Both the position numbers and the translations under genes were made by a program. Positions 8,747 to 18,503 of a stretch of 64,000 nt of DNA are shown here, one piece after another. This DNA is from CAMLJR01 sp964631955 (lineage in GTDB: Bacteria > Pseudomonadota > Gammaproteobacteria > Pseudomonadales > CAMLJR01), in contig CAZWBA010000001.1 in the NCBI GenBank assembly GCA_964631955.1, forward strand, positions 372,001 to 436,000, given 5' to 3'. The notes under the pieces are model-generated. The model searched no databases and was not told where the DNA came from. It saw only the letters and a list, made by a program, of their open reading frames with translations. Each line of letters starts with the position of its first letter. Position 1 is the stretch's first letter.

Positions 8747-9286
8747 TTAAGGTAACAACGATTTCACATCGATCGGCTGTGCTTCATTCTGCGCTGAGCC
8801 TTTCGGTTTACCGGCGATCGCCATGCCGGCGACACGATAGAAATTGTAATCATGATATTTGCCGGGACCATTGATCAGCAGATGTTCCTTTTCATACACG
8901 AGGTTCTGGCGATCGTATTCGCACATCTCGAAATCGGGCGTAAGCTGGATCGCTGTGGTCGGACATGCCTCTTCGCACATGCCGCAAAAAATGCAGCGCG
9001 AGAAATTGATCCGGAAAAATTCGGGATACCAGCGACCGTCTTCTTTTTCCGCTTTTTGCAATGAGATGCAACCGACCGGACATGCGGCTGCGCACAAGTT
9101 GCATGCCACACAACGCTCTTCCCCGTCGGGATCACGCGTGAGAATAATGCGGCCGCGATAGCGCGGCGGCAAATACACTTTTTGCTCGGGATATTGAATC
9201 GTGTCGCGCTTGCGGAACGCGCGCATGAAGATCATGTAATTACTGCGGATCACACTACCGATACCGCTGAGAATGGCTCCGATCAT
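8747..9286 (-). CDS. nuoI: NADH-quinone oxidoreductase subunit I (2[4Fe-4S] ferredoxin)
   Basis: Peripheral-arm subunit carrying the N6a and N6b iron-sulfur clusters, which pass electrons toward NuoB. 179 residues. Two full CxxCxxCxxxCP motifs are present: CVACNLCAAACPVGCI and CIFCGMCEEACPTTAI. The N-terminal amphipathic segment (IGSVIRSNYMIFMRAF) attaches it to the membrane arm. It lies 10 bases from nuoH. Between it and the nuoJ start at 8654 is a 92-base gap, longer than most in this operon. Confidence 0.97.
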   Translation of the reverse strand: MIGAILSGIGSVIRSNYMIFMRAFRKRDTIQYPEQKVYLPPRYRGRIILTRDPDGEERCVACNLCAAACPVGCISLQKAEKEDGRWYPEFFRINFSRCIFCGMCEEACPTTAIQLTPDFEMCEYDRQNLVYEKEHLLINGPGKYHDYNFYRVAGMAIAGKPKGSAQNEAQPIDVKSLLP

Positions 9287-9295
9287 TTGCTTTCC

Positions 9296-10291
9296 TCAGC
9301 CCGCATTCGAACGCAGCAGGATCACAGCGCCCGTTACCAATAAATTAATCAGGGACAATGGCAGACAAAATTTCCAACCTGCATCCATCATCTGATCATA
9401 ACGCGGGCGCGGCAACGCGGCGCGAATCAGAATGAACAGCATGAGAAATACCGCCGTCTTCAAAAAGAACCACAGGAATCCGAGGTATTCAGGGCCCGGG
9501 CCCATCCAGCCGCCAAAATACAACGTGACCAGAAGCGCCGACACGGTGACAACACCCGCATATTCACCGACGAAGAACATGCCCCATTTCAAACCGGAAT
9601 ATTCGGTATGGTAACCAGAAGCCAGCTCGGATTCGGCTTCGGGCAAATCGAATGGCGCACGGTGAGCAACCGCCACACCGGCGACTGCGAATACGCAGAA
9701 ACCAAAGAATTGCGGAATGATGAACCACATATCTTTCTGCGCGAGCACGATGTCATTAGTGCTGAATGAGCCCGCGCACGCGACCACACCCATGAGCGCG
9801 ATACCCATAAACACTTCGTAACTGATCGTCTGTGCTGTCGAACGCACGCCACCGAGCAGCGAATATTTACTGTTGCTCGACCAGCCCGCGAACATGGTCG
9901 CGTAAACACCGAGCCCCGCCAGCGCGAGAAAAAATAAAACGCCGATATTCAAATCGGGGGCAACACCCCACGTTGCAGAAATCGGGATAATCGCAAATGC
10001 CATCAGCATCGCGCTCATACCAATGACCGGAGCGAGCACGAACGTGACCTTGTCAACGAAAGGAGGCAGCCAGTCTTCCTTGAAGATGAGCTTCACCATA
10101 TCGGCTGCGATTTGAAATACACCGAACGGACCCACCCGATTGGGACCGTAGCGATCCTGCCATAACGCCAGCAGGCGGCGCTCGATCCAGATCATGTAGG
10201 CAACGACGAATACCGTGCCGACGAGAATGACGATCGCCTGCAGGACTTTCAGCAGGATGTCGACCACTTCGGGCGTGAGCCAGCTCATCAT
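9296..10291 (-). CDS. nuoH: NADH-quinone oxidoreductase subunit H
   Basis: Membrane subunit forming much of the quinone-binding chamber of complex I. 331 residues with eight or so hydrophobic helices. Family-conserved stretches RYGPNRVGPFG, RSTAQTISYEV and RAPFDLPEAESELASGY (the acidic quinone-channel loop) are intact. The start ATG at 10291 overlaps the nuoG stop by four bases, so the two are coupled. Confidence 0.97.
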   Translation of the reverse strand: MMSWLTPEVVDILLKVLQAIVILVGTVFVVAYMIWIERRLLALWQDRYGPNRVGPFGVFQIAADMVKLIFKEDWLPPFVDKVTFVLAPVIGMSAMLMAFAIIPISATWGVAPDLNIGVLFFLALAGLGVYATMFAGWSSNSKYSLLGGVRSTAQTISYEVFMGIALMGVVACAGSFSTNDIVLAQKDMWFIIPQFFGFCVFAVAGVAVAHRAPFDLPEAESELASGYHTEYSGLKWGMFFVGEYAGVVTVSALLVTLYFGGWMGPGPEYLGFLWFFLKTAVFLMLFILIRAALPRPRYDQMMDAGWKFCLPLSLINLLVTGAVILLRSNAG

Positions 10292-13026
10292 GCAGCAGCT
10301 CCTTTACTGATTTGTACCCAGCTATTCGGCGCGATGAATTCGACTTCGGAGAAGCCTTGCGGAATGCCGACGGTACCACTCGCGATGTCATCACTGATTT
10401 TTGCCGGCAATTCGAAGGTGTCAGAAGCCGTAGCCACTCTCACCAGCACATTGGTCTGCAAACCGAATCGCGCTGCATCGCCTGGTGAAATTGCGATATA
10501 CGCCTGCGGCATGCGCTTTTGCACCGGTGTCGCGCGTGCCGACAATTCTTCGCTGCCGAATAAATGCTGCAATGGCGTAACGCGCAACGCATCGCTGCGT
10601 GCTGCAAATGCCACCGGAGCAGGACCGTAATAATCGGCTTTCGCATCGGCGGCAGGCTCGAACAAACGCACGCCGGCATCGCCCGCGCGCAGGTGACCAC
10701 CGACTTCATCCTGGAATTTATTCCACGATTGCGGCGAGTTCCAGCCCGGCGACCAGGCAAACGGAATCAGCGCACCGGGACGCTCGCCCATTTGCGTGCC
10801 GTTGTGACCCTCCATCGAAAACGCAAGAGCGGTGTCGTTGTCCTGAGACGCGCGTGGCTCGTGCACAGAAATATTCGCACGCATTGCGGTGCGCCCCGAA
10901 TAACGGTGTGGCTCGCGTGCGATTTTCAAACCATTCAGACGATAGGAGGCGTCCGGTGCAGCCCCGACAATCGCTTGCAACGCGGGAATTGCAGCGGCGC
11001 AATGCGCTGTCACTTCATCGAGCTGTGTCCACGTTACTTCGCGACCCTGCGCAGCCATATGCAATGCATGCAGCCAGCGCCAGCTCTCCCTGATCTGACA
11101 GCTGGGCTCGTAATAAACCGGATCGTAAACCTGGAAGAAACGTTGCGCACGACCTTCGCTGCTGATCAGGGTGCCATCACCTTCGGCAAACGTCGCCGCT
11201 GGCAGTAGCACGCTGGACTTTTCTGCCGTTACCGTGCGCTGATGATCGACCACGATAATATTTTTTGCAGCGGTCAGTGCGGCGTCGACCAGCGCTTTAT
11301 CGGCGCGGCGGTACAAATCGTTTTCAAGAATCACGGCAACATCGGCCTGACCGTCGCGCAACGTCTGCAGGGCAGCATCGGCAGAATCCCCACCGAGCAA
11401 TGTGAGTCCCAGGCTGTTCGCTTCGGGCACTGCGAGCACGATACCTGCCGCTTTATTTTTCGCATGCAATGCCGCGGAAATATTCGCTGCCGCCTGCAAT
11501 ACTGCATCGGAGGCAGCGCCGGTTCCGGAAACGATCAATGGATTTTTCGCAGCGAGCAATGTGTCGGCGATTTCCTGCGCAAGCTCAATAACGGCTTGCG
11601 GCAAATCGCTGACTGCTGGCGCCGTATTATCGATTGCATGCGCGACAGCGAAACCCAATCGCGCAATATCGTCGGAAGCTGCGCGATAGGCCTGTACGGC
11701 GATATCGTCGAGGCGCGTCGCCTGCACACTCGCAATGAATACGGGATTTTTTTCGCCCTGACCGATATTCGCGATCGCTTCGGCCTGCCAGGCAAAAATC
11801 TTTTTCTCGGCGGCGAGCGCAACGCTTTTACCTTTTGCCGCCTGACGCAACGCAAGCGCAACGCGCGCGGATGTTTGCGTCAGATCCTCACCGAGAACGA
11901 ATATCGCATCGGCATTTTCCATTTCGCGCATGGTCGGCGTGCGCGCGGGACCGCGCTGCAAAATATCGCGCACGAGACGAATGCGAACCAGTTCGTCGGC
12001 GGCGATGCCGCTGTAGAAATTTTCCGCACCGACCAATTCGCGCAGCGCGTAATTGGCTTCGATGCTCGCGCGCGGCGAGCCAATACCGATTGTGCGTTTT
12101 GCAAGGCGCAGCGCATCGGCTGCCGATGCCAGTGCCGTTGCGGTTGTTACCACATCGAAGGTTTCGCCCTTGCGCGCCCAGGGCTGACGCGGACGATCCT
12201 TACGATTGACATAGCCGTAACCGAAGCGGCCGCGATCGCACAGGAAATAACGGTTCACATCGCCGTTGTAACGGTTTTCGATACGGCGCAATTCGCCATA
12301 ACGTTCGCCCGGACTGATATTGCAGCCGCTTGCGCAGCCGTGACAGATACTCGGCGCAAACTGCATATCCCATTTGCGGTTGTAGCGCTCGGAGTGCGTT
12401 TTGTCGGTGAATACGCCGGTCGGGCAGACCTCAGTCAAGTTGCCTGAAAATTCGCTTTCGAGCGTGCCGCTTTCGGCGCGTCCGAAATAGACATTGTCAT
12501 GTGCGCCATAAACACCGAGATCGGTGCCATCCGCATAATCCTTGTAATAGCGCACGCAGCGATAGCAGGCGATGCAACGGTTCATCTCGTGATTGATGAA
12601 CGGGCCGAGATCCTGATTCTGGTGCGTGCGTTTCGTGAAGCGGTAACGACGTGTCGCGTGCTTCGTCATCACCGTCATATCCTGCAGATGACAATGACCA
12701 CCCTCTTCGCACACCGGGCAATCGTGCGGGTGGTTCGTCATCAGCCATTCGACGACACTCTCGCGAAACGCTTTCGCTTCTTCGTCTTCGATTGAAATAT
12801 AAGTATTGTCAGTCGCAGGCGTCATGCACGACATGACGAGACGGCCGCGCTTGTCGTCAGCGTTTGCGTACTGTTTTACCGCACACTGACGGCATGCACC
12901 AACGCTACCAAGCGCCGGATGCCAGCAGAAATACGGAATATCGAGACCCAAGGATAAACATGCGCGCAATAAATTATCCGCGCCGTCGACTTCGTAATCC
13001 TTGCCGTCTACATGTATCGTTGCCAT
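10288..13026 (-). CDS. nuoG: NADH-quinone oxidoreductase subunit G
   Basis: Largest peripheral subunit of complex I; carries electrons from NuoF/NuoE through several iron-sulfur clusters. 912 residues (E. coli 908). In order: a 2Fe-2S domain with CWHPALGSVGACRQC and MSCMTP; the His-ligated 4Fe-4S site HPHDCPVCEEGGHC; CIACYRCVRYYKDYA; then CHGCASGCN with a later Cys in YFLCDRGR, the ligand set of the extra N7 cluster known in E. coli-type NuoG. A degenerate molybdopterin-oxidoreductase domain fills the rest. Upstream lies a repeat-rich gap (13027-13158) separating it from nuoF. Confidence 0.97.
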   Translation of the reverse strand: MATIHVDGKDYEVDGADNLLRACLSLGLDIPYFCWHPALGSVGACRQCAVKQYANADDKRGRLVMSCMTPATDNTYISIEDEEAKAFRESVVEWLMTNHPHDCPVCEEGGHCHLQDMTVMTKHATRRYRFTKRTHQNQDLGPFINHEMNRCIACYRCVRYYKDYADGTDLGVYGAHDNVYFGRAESGTLESEFSGNLTEVCPTGVFTDKTHSERYNRKWDMQFAPSICHGCASGCNISPGERYGELRRIENRYNGDVNRYFLCDRGRFGYGYVNRKDRPRQPWARKGETFDVVTTATALASAADALRLAKRTIGIGSPRASIEANYALRELVGAENFYSGIAADELVRIRLVRDILQRGPARTPTMREMENADAIFVLGEDLTQTSARVALALRQAAKGKSVALAAEKKIFAWQAEAIANIGQGEKNPVFIASVQATRLDDIAVQAYRAASDDIARLGFAVAHAIDNTAPAVSDLPQAVIELAQEIADTLLAAKNPLIVSGTGAASDAVLQAAANISAALHAKNKAAGIVLAVPEANSLGLTLLGGDSADAALQTLRDGQADVAVILENDLYRRADKALVDAALTAAKNIIVVDHQRTVTAEKSSVLLPAATFAEGDGTLISSEGRAQRFFQVYDPVYYEPSCQIRESWRWLHALHMAAQGREVTWTQLDEVTAHCAAAIPALQAIVGAAPDASYRLNGLKIAREPHRYSGRTAMRANISVHEPRASQDNDTALAFSMEGHNGTQMGERPGALIPFAWSPGWNSPQSWNKFQDEVGGHLRAGDAGVRLFEPAADAKADYYGPAPVAFAARSDALRVTPLQHLFGSEELSARATPVQKRMPQAYIAISPGDAARFGLQTNVLVRVATASDTFELPAKISDDIASGTVGIPQGFSEVEFIAPNSWVQISKGAAA

Positions 13027-13053
13027 TCGCTTCGCTCAGCTTTTTTCATTAAG

Positions 13054-13140
13054 CCCCCTCTCCCATTTGGGGAGAGGGGCCGGGGGTGAGGGCTGTTATT
13101 GTTTGCCCCCTCCCTAACCCTCCCCCCAGATGGGGGAGGG
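13054..13140. repeat. Two G/C-rich palindromes between nuoF and nuoG (REP-like)
   Basis: Two neighbouring inverted repeats. The first (13054-13079) has arms CCCCTCTCC and GGAGAGGGG around CATTTG. The second (about 13116-13140) has arms CCCTCCCC and GGGGAGGG around a short loop and is preceded by another CCCTCCC. A related palindrome lies at 37858-37878. They sit inside the nuo operon and could act as mRNA-stabilising hairpins or be remnants of a dispersed repeat family. Confidence 0.7.
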
Positions 13141-13158
13141 AATTGTTTGTGCCATTCG

Positions 13159-14448
13159 TTACGCCGTAATGCCTTTTTCAAATTCCGATCGGAAAAATTT
13201 CAACGCACTCTGCAGCGGCTCCATCGCACCCGGTGCATGCGCACAAAATGTTTTTCCAGGACCGAGAAAGCGCGTGAGTTGTTCGAGCACTTCGATATCG
13301 CCGCTCTGGCCTTCACCGCGTTCGATCGATTGCAATAATTTCACGGTCCACGGCAAACCATCGCGACACGGTGTACACCAACCGCACGATTCGCGCGCGA
13401 AAAACTGTTCGAGATTCCGCACGACCGAAATAATGTTTTGTTTGTCGTCGACCACCGTGAGCAAACCTGTTCCCATGCGGCTGCCGGCTTTCATGATGGT
13501 GTCGTAATCCATCGCGAGGTCTAGATGCTCGGGCAATAAAAAGTCGGTCGAAGCACCGCCCGGCAACCAGCATTTGAGCTTGTATCCATCAGCCATTCCA
13601 CCGGCATGCTCTTCGAGAATTTCACGACCGGTGGTGCCGATCGGCAACTCCCAGACGCCTGTGCGTTTCGCGCGCCCCGACACACCGTACAGCTTGGTGC
13701 CTGCATCGGGGCTTTTACCTTGAGACAAGCCTTTGAACCAATCGGCGCCACGCAAAATGATGTGCGAAATATTGCTCAGCGTTTCAACGTTATTGACAAT
13801 GGTGGGCTTTCCCCACAAGCCGGCGATTTGTGGAAACGGTGGCTTCGAACGCGGATTGGCGCGACGCCCTTCGAGCGAGTTGATCAGCGCAGTTTCTTCG
13901 CCGCAAATATAACGGCCCGCACCGGTATGCACGTGCAGATCGAAGCTCCAGCCCGTGCCGAGAATATTTTCGCCGAGATAGCCCGCCGCTCGCGCCTGAG
14001 CCAAAGCGTTATTCAAACGCTCGGCGGCAACGACATATTCACCGCGGAGGAAGATATAACCCTTGCTCGCCTGAAACGAGAACGCAGCACAAATCATGCC
14101 CTCGATCAATTGATGCGGCACATGCTCCATGAGCAAGCGATCCTTGAATGTACCGGGCTCCATTTCATCGGCATTGCAGACGAGATATTTATCCTTTGGC
14201 GCATCCGGCCCCATCGGAATGAGGCTCCATTTCACGCCGGCGGGAAAACCGGCACCACCGCGGCCGCGCAGATTGGAGTTTTTCACCACGGCCTGTACAT
14301 CGGCAGGCTGCATTTCCTTGAGCGCCTTGCGCACGGCCGCGTAACCGTCGAGCGCTTCGTATGCCTTCAGGTCGAGCAGAGGCTCTCCGACCGTGATGCG
14401 ATATGTCAGCGGTTTATTTTCCCAACCATTCTGGGCAACTGCGTTCAT
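13159..14448 (-). CDS. nuoF: NADH-quinone oxidoreductase subunit F (NADH/FMN-binding)
   Basis: Subunit that oxidises NADH with FMN and holds cluster N3. 429 residues. The glycine-rich nucleotide site RGRGGAGFPAGVKW is near residue 65, and the 4Fe-4S ligands are in ESCGWCTPCRDG plus the later Cys of KTFCAHAPGA. The start ATG overlaps the end of nuoE by four bases. It is followed by 132 bases with palindromic repeats before nuoG. Confidence 0.97.
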   Translation of the reverse strand: MNAVAQNGWENKPLTYRITVGEPLLDLKAYEALDGYAAVRKALKEMQPADVQAVVKNSNLRGRGGAGFPAGVKWSLIPMGPDAPKDKYLVCNADEMEPGTFKDRLLMEHVPHQLIEGMICAAFSFQASKGYIFLRGEYVVAAERLNNALAQARAAGYLGENILGTGWSFDLHVHTGAGRYICGEETALINSLEGRRANPRSKPPFPQIAGLWGKPTIVNNVETLSNISHIILRGADWFKGLSQGKSPDAGTKLYGVSGRAKRTGVWELPIGTTGREILEEHAGGMADGYKLKCWLPGGASTDFLLPEHLDLAMDYDTIMKAGSRMGTGLLTVVDDKQNIISVVRNLEQFFARESCGWCTPCRDGLPWTVKLLQSIERGEGQSGDIEVLEQLTRFLGPGKTFCAHAPGAMEPLQSALKFFRSEFEKGITA

Positions 14449-14966
14449 GCGTATTGCTCCAGCAATTTGTCGATGCCTTCAACAGCTACATTGCCGTGCG
14501 TGTCGCGATCGATCATTAGCACGGGCCCCTTATCGCAGGCGCCGAGACAGCAGATCGGCAATAACGTGAAGCGATTGTCGGGTGTGGTTTGACCGAGCTC
14601 GATGCCGAGTTTCTTTTTGATCGCGGCAATGACTTCGTCATAACCCGTGAGAAAACAGCTGATGCTGTCGCACACGGTAATGACATGACGACCGACAGGC
14701 TGACGGAAAATCATGTTGTAAAACGTCGCCACACCTTCGACATCGGTCGCAGGAATACCGAGTACATCGGCGATCGCATAAATTGCGCCGTCGGGAACCC
14801 AGCCGTGACGTTTTTGCACAACCTTGAGTGCGTCGATACTCGCTGCGCGCGGATCGGCGTAGTGCGTCATATCATGTTCGATTTCCGCTCGATCGTCGGG
14901 ATGCAAATCGAATGTGCGACGATCGCTGCCAATCAGTTGTGTCATTACACCTGTCTGTGTGCTCAT
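14445..14966 (-). CDS. nuoE: NADH-quinone oxidoreductase subunit E (2Fe-2S)
   Basis: Thioredoxin-fold subunit with the N1a 2Fe-2S cluster, bound to NuoF in the NADH-oxidising module. 173 residues. Cluster ligands are seen as CDSISC (two Cys four apart) and CCLGACDKGPV. It overlaps nuoF by four bases and starts 103 bases downstream of nuoCD. Confidence 0.97.
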   Translation of the reverse strand: MSTQTGVMTQLIGSDRRTFDLHPDDRAEIEHDMTHYADPRAASIDALKVVQKRHGWVPDGAIYAIADVLGIPATDVEGVATFYNMIFRQPVGRHVITVCDSISCFLTGYDEVIAAIKKKLGIELGQTTPDNRFTLLPICCLGACDKGPVLMIDRDTHGNVAVEGIDKLLEQYA

Positions 14967-15069
14967 GTCTGGCTTGTTAATTCTCGATTCAATGGTCGTT
15001 CATGTTCCAGAACAACTAAATACCGCTAACGATTTACCAGGAGTTACCTACCGATCACCAAACCACCGA

Positions 15070-16848
15070 CTATCTATCGACGTCAGCCATGACGAAATCG
15101 ATACTCGCGATATAACCGATCAAATCCGCAATCATGCTGCCGCGAATCACCGATGGAATCTGTTGCAGATGCGGGAAGCTCGGCGTGCGAATACGCGTGC
15201 GATAACTGGTCGTGCTCGCGTCCGACGTCAGGTAATAACTGTTGATGCCCTTGGTCGCTTCGATCAGCTGACTCGATTCGCCGGCCGGCATCACCGGCCC
15301 CCAGGTCACACTCAGGAAGTGCGTGATGAGCGTTTCGATATGTTGCAGCGTGCGCTCTTTCGGCGGCGGCGTCGTCAGCGGATGATCGGCCTTGTACGGG
15401 CCCGCTGGCATATTTTTCAGGCATTGCTCGATGATGCGCACACTTTGCCGCATCTCTTCGATACGCAACATGGCGCGATCGTAACAATCACCATTAGCTG
15501 CAAGCGGCACTTCGAAATCAAAATTTTCGTAACCGGAATAGGGTCGCGCCTTACGCAGATCGTAATCCAAACCGGTGGCACGCAAACCCGGGCCGGTAAC
15601 GCCCCACTCTAACGCTTCTTTCGTGTTGTACTGCGCAACGCCAATCGTCCGCGCACGCATGATGCCGTTACGCATCGCGGCTTTTTCATATTCATCCAGA
15701 CGCTTCGGCAGCCAGTCGATAAATTCGCGTACGAGCTTGTCCCAGCCTTGCGGCAGATCATGCGCGACCCCGCCGATGCGATACCACGCCGGATGCATGC
15801 GAAAGCCAGTGACCGCTTCGATCACGTCATACGCTTTCATGCGATCGGTAAAAATGAAGAACACCGGCGACATGCCGCCGAAATCCTGAATATAAGTACC
15901 GAGAAATAACAGGTGGCTGGTAATGCGGAAAAACTCCGCCATCATTACGCGAATCGTTTCGACGCGCGCAGGTACTTTAATTCCCGCTAATTTTTCTACC
16001 GCAAGCACGTACGGCAGATTGTTCATCACGCCGCCGAGATAATCGATGCGATCGGTGTACGGAATATACGAGTGCCAGGTTTGACGCTCGCCCATTTTTT
16101 CCGCGCCGCGATGGTGATAACCGATATCGGGTACACAATCGACAATCTCTTCGCCTTCGAGCTGCAAAACGATACGGAATGCACCGTGTGCGCTCGGGTG
16201 ATTCGGACCGAGATTGAGGAACATGAAATCCTCATTCTCGGTACCGCGCTTCATACCCCATTCTTCGGGTTTGAATAACAGCGCTTCCTGCTCCGCGTCC
16301 TGGCGTGCGGTGCTCAGTGAAAATGGATCGAACTCGGTCGCGCGCGCGGGATAATCCTTGCGCAACGGGTGACCCTGCCAGGTCGGCGGCATCATGATGC
16401 GGCGCAAATTCGGATGCCCGGTGAAAGTGATGCCGAATAGATCCCAAACTTCGCGCTCATACCAATTGGCATTCGGCCACACGGGAATAGCGGTAGGTAT
16501 CGACAAATCATCGGCGGCGAGCGCGACTTTAATGCGCACATCGCTATTCCGCTCGATCGAAAGCAGATGATAAAAAACCGTGAAATCGGCAGGAGGCAGA
16601 CCATCGCGATGTTTACGCATGCGCTCGTCGACCGCACTCAGGTCATAGAGCATGACGTAGGGGCGCGGTGCATTGCGCAAATACTTCAAAACGTCGAGCA
16701 ACTGCGCCCGCTCAACCCAGAGTGTCGGCACATCGTCGAGCGTCGGCTGAAATATGAATTTATTTTCGCCAAAGCGCGTGTAGAGTTCGCGCACCACTTC
16801 AAAGTTGGTGCCGGGCACACTTGCAGCAGAGATCGCAGCTTCAGACAT
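15070..16848 (-). CDS. nuoC: NADH-quinone oxidoreductase fused subunits C/D
   Basis: Fusion of NuoC (about residues 1-190) and NuoD (about 200-592), as in enterobacteria and pseudomonads (often called nuoCD). The NuoD half forms the quinone-reduction site with NuoB. Visible landmarks: YEREVWDLFGITFTGHP and RRIMMPPTWQGHPLRKDYP in the C part; LGPNHPSAHGAFR, VPDIGYHHRGAEKMGE and the C-terminal SIDFVMADVDR in the D part. 592 residues; its start overlaps the nuoB stop by one base. Confidence 0.97.
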   Translation of the reverse strand: MSEAAISAASVPGTNFEVVRELYTRFGENKFIFQPTLDDVPTLWVERAQLLDVLKYLRNAPRPYVMLYDLSAVDERMRKHRDGLPPADFTVFYHLLSIERNSDVRIKVALAADDLSIPTAIPVWPNANWYEREVWDLFGITFTGHPNLRRIMMPPTWQGHPLRKDYPARATEFDPFSLSTARQDAEQEALLFKPEEWGMKRGTENEDFMFLNLGPNHPSAHGAFRIVLQLEGEEIVDCVPDIGYHHRGAEKMGERQTWHSYIPYTDRIDYLGGVMNNLPYVLAVEKLAGIKVPARVETIRVMMAEFFRITSHLLFLGTYIQDFGGMSPVFFIFTDRMKAYDVIEAVTGFRMHPAWYRIGGVAHDLPQGWDKLVREFIDWLPKRLDEYEKAAMRNGIMRARTIGVAQYNTKEALEWGVTGPGLRATGLDYDLRKARPYSGYENFDFEVPLAANGDCYDRAMLRIEEMRQSVRIIEQCLKNMPAGPYKADHPLTTPPPKERTLQHIETLITHFLSVTWGPVMPAGESSQLIEATKGINSYYLTSDASTTSYRTRIRTPSFPHLQQIPSVIRGSMIADLIGYIASIDFVMADVDR

Positions 16849-17516
16849 TAGATTTGATCCGGAGTACGCAACGTGGTGGCGATAATGCGCTCATCGTTCT
16901 TCAAATCGCGCTGCGATGGCATGTTGGCACGATAGACACCCTGATCACCAACGACCCAGGACAACGGGCGACGCTCCTTGCCGATCGAATCCTGCAATAG
17001 CATCAAGCCCTGCAAAAACGCTTCGGGACGCGGCGGACAACCGGGAATGTATACATCGACCGGCAGGAATTTATCGACGCCCTGCACGACCGAATAAATG
17101 TCGTACATACCGCCCGAGTTCGCGCACGAACCCATCGAAATTACCCACTTCGGCTCCATCAACTGCTCGTACAAGCGCTGTACGACCGGAGCCATTTTGA
17201 TGAAACAGGTTCCCGCAATGACCATGAAGTCAGCCTGGCGCGGCGAGGCGCGGATGACTTCAGCGCCGAATCGGGCGACGTCATGCGGCGTCGTGAATGC
17301 CGTTGCCATTTCCACATAGCAGCACGACAGACCGAAGTTGTACGGCCACAGCGAATTCTTGCGGCTCCAGTTCACCGCGCCGTGCAAAACGCTTTCGAGC
17401 TTGCCAAGGAAAATATTCTTGTGGACCTGATCTTCGAGAGGATCGCTCACCGTCTCCCGCTTTTCCATCGGGTATTGCGTGGCATTGGGATCGATACGGG
17501 TGAGCGTATATTCCAT
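16848..17516 (-). CDS. nuoB: NADH-quinone oxidoreductase subunit B (cluster N2)
   Basis: Holds cluster N2, the last iron-sulfur centre before quinone. 222 residues (E. coli 220). The tandem Cys of GLSCCYVEM, the Cys in GSCANSGGMYD and GCPPRPEAFLQG give the four ligands. It overlaps nuoCD by one base and starts 75 bases downstream of nuoA. Confidence 0.97.
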   Translation of the reverse strand: MEYTLTRIDPNATQYPMEKRETVSDPLEDQVHKNIFLGKLESVLHGAVNWSRKNSLWPYNFGLSCCYVEMATAFTTPHDVARFGAEVIRASPRQADFMVIAGTCFIKMAPVVQRLYEQLMEPKWVISMGSCANSGGMYDIYSVVQGVDKFLPVDVYIPGCPPRPEAFLQGLMLLQDSIGKERRPLSWVVGDQGVYRANMPSQRDLKNDERIIATTLRTPDQI

Positions 17517-17591
17517 TGACCTGTCTCTACTTAAGAAATAAATACGTTATGAGGAATAACCACGTTGCGCATGGCAAAAGGCCACACCCAA

Positions 17592-18038
17592 TCAACTGCG
17601 GCCCTGCGCCTTGCCGCTCTGCTGCTCCCTGGCACGCTGAAGCGCGCGGCGTTTACGCGCTGCGGGCGCCCAGTCCAGTGCGCCGAGACGCCACACATAC
17701 ACGAGGCCCGCCAGCAATACACCGATAAAAATCGCTACCTCAACAAAACCCATCCAGCCGGTTTCCCGAACCGATACTGCCCAGGCGTAGAGAAATAACG
17801 CTTCGACATCGAAGATAACGAAGAACATCGCGACCAGATAGAATTTCGCGGGGAAACGAATATTGGCGCCGCCTGCGGAAACCACACCGGATTCGAACGG
17901 CTGATTTTTGGCCCGGCCCCAGTTACGGCCGCCAGCGATGAGAGAGACGATTAGCATGAGGCCGCACAATCCGGCGACACTCAGAAGGTAGATGGCAAAA
18001 GGCCAGTCGTGAGCAAACGTTGCTGCTGTCGACGACAC
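17592..18038 (-). CDS. nuoA: NADH-quinone oxidoreductase subunit A
   Basis: Three-helix membrane subunit and first gene of the operon. The start is chosen at the GTG at 18038 (reading VSSTAATFAHDWPFAIYL), because a GGGGAG ribosome site lies 6 bases upstream and this gives 148 residues (E. coli 147). An ATG at 18113 would add 25 unrelated residues. The conserved QPFESGVVSAGGANIRFPAKFYLVAMFFVIFDVEALFL-type region is intact, including the membrane Glu and Asp. The tail is basic (RKRRALQRAREQQ). Confidence 0.94.
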   Translation of the reverse strand: MSSTAATFAHDWPFAIYLLSVAGLCGLMLIVSLIAGGRNWGRAKNQPFESGVVSAGGANIRFPAKFYLVAMFFVIFDVEALFLYAWAVSVRETGWMGFVEVAIFIGVLLAGLVYVWRLGALDWAPAARKRRALQRAREQQSGKAQGRS

Positions 18039-18181
18039 GCTTTTCTCCCCTGGCACGAAAGCCCTAGATAGTGGAAGGCGGTAGGCGGTAAGTCGAACGA
18101 ATTGGAGCGCCATTGCCCCACAATTCGCGCGGGTGAAATGATACGCCAGCCATCCTTACCTTGTAAATTTTCTTCGCAAAA

Positions 18182-18210
18182 AGAATAGGATGTGACGTAA
18201 ATTTCGCCAA
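18182..18210 (-). promoter_or_regulatory. Predicted sigma-70 promoter of the nuo operon
   Basis: On the minus strand TTGGCG (18205-18210) and TATTCT (18182-18187) are separated by 17 bases, about 145 bases before the nuoA start. This is the best -35/-10 pair in the gap. Confidence 0.5.
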
Positions 18211-18262
18211 CTTTTTCAGTAATTCAATTAAGCGAATGCAGATTGAGAGGCAGAGATGAACC

Positions 18263-18337
18263 GCAACAGTTTCACTGTTGCAGTCCCTGCGGGCTTCGCC
18301 GCTATGGCGGGTCGTTGCAAAATCGCTTTGCGATTTT
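18263..18337. repeat. Cluster of three short perfect hairpins
   Basis: Within 75 bases lie GCAACAGT-TTC-ACTGTTGC (18263-18281), CCGC-TATG-GCGG (about 18299-18310) and AAAATCGC-TTT-GCGATTTT (18319-18337). They lie between the tRNA-Ser terminator and the nuo promoter. No coding potential is seen. This may be a REP-like or mobile-palindrome remnant; its function is unknown. Confidence 0.5.
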
Positions 18338-18381
18338 GTCGAACCCCACGAGCGTTCTCACCACTCACCAGGCCCGCAAAC

Positions 18382-18405
18382 AAAAAACCCGGCAATAGCC
18401 GGGTT
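18382..18405 (-). terminator. Rho-independent terminator of tRNA-Ser
   Basis: On the minus strand the stem AACCCGGC/GCCGGGTT with loop TATT runs into six T residues, 9 bases past the CCA end of the tRNA. Confidence 0.85.
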
Positions 18406-18413
18406 CACTTGTT

Positions 18414-18503
<90 letters not shown>

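Noticed and set aside
11242..12447. A 401-codon plus-strand open frame opposite nuoG
   Set aside because: It is a shadow of the nuoG codon pattern on the other strand; the sequence has no recognisable domain, and nuoG is certain.
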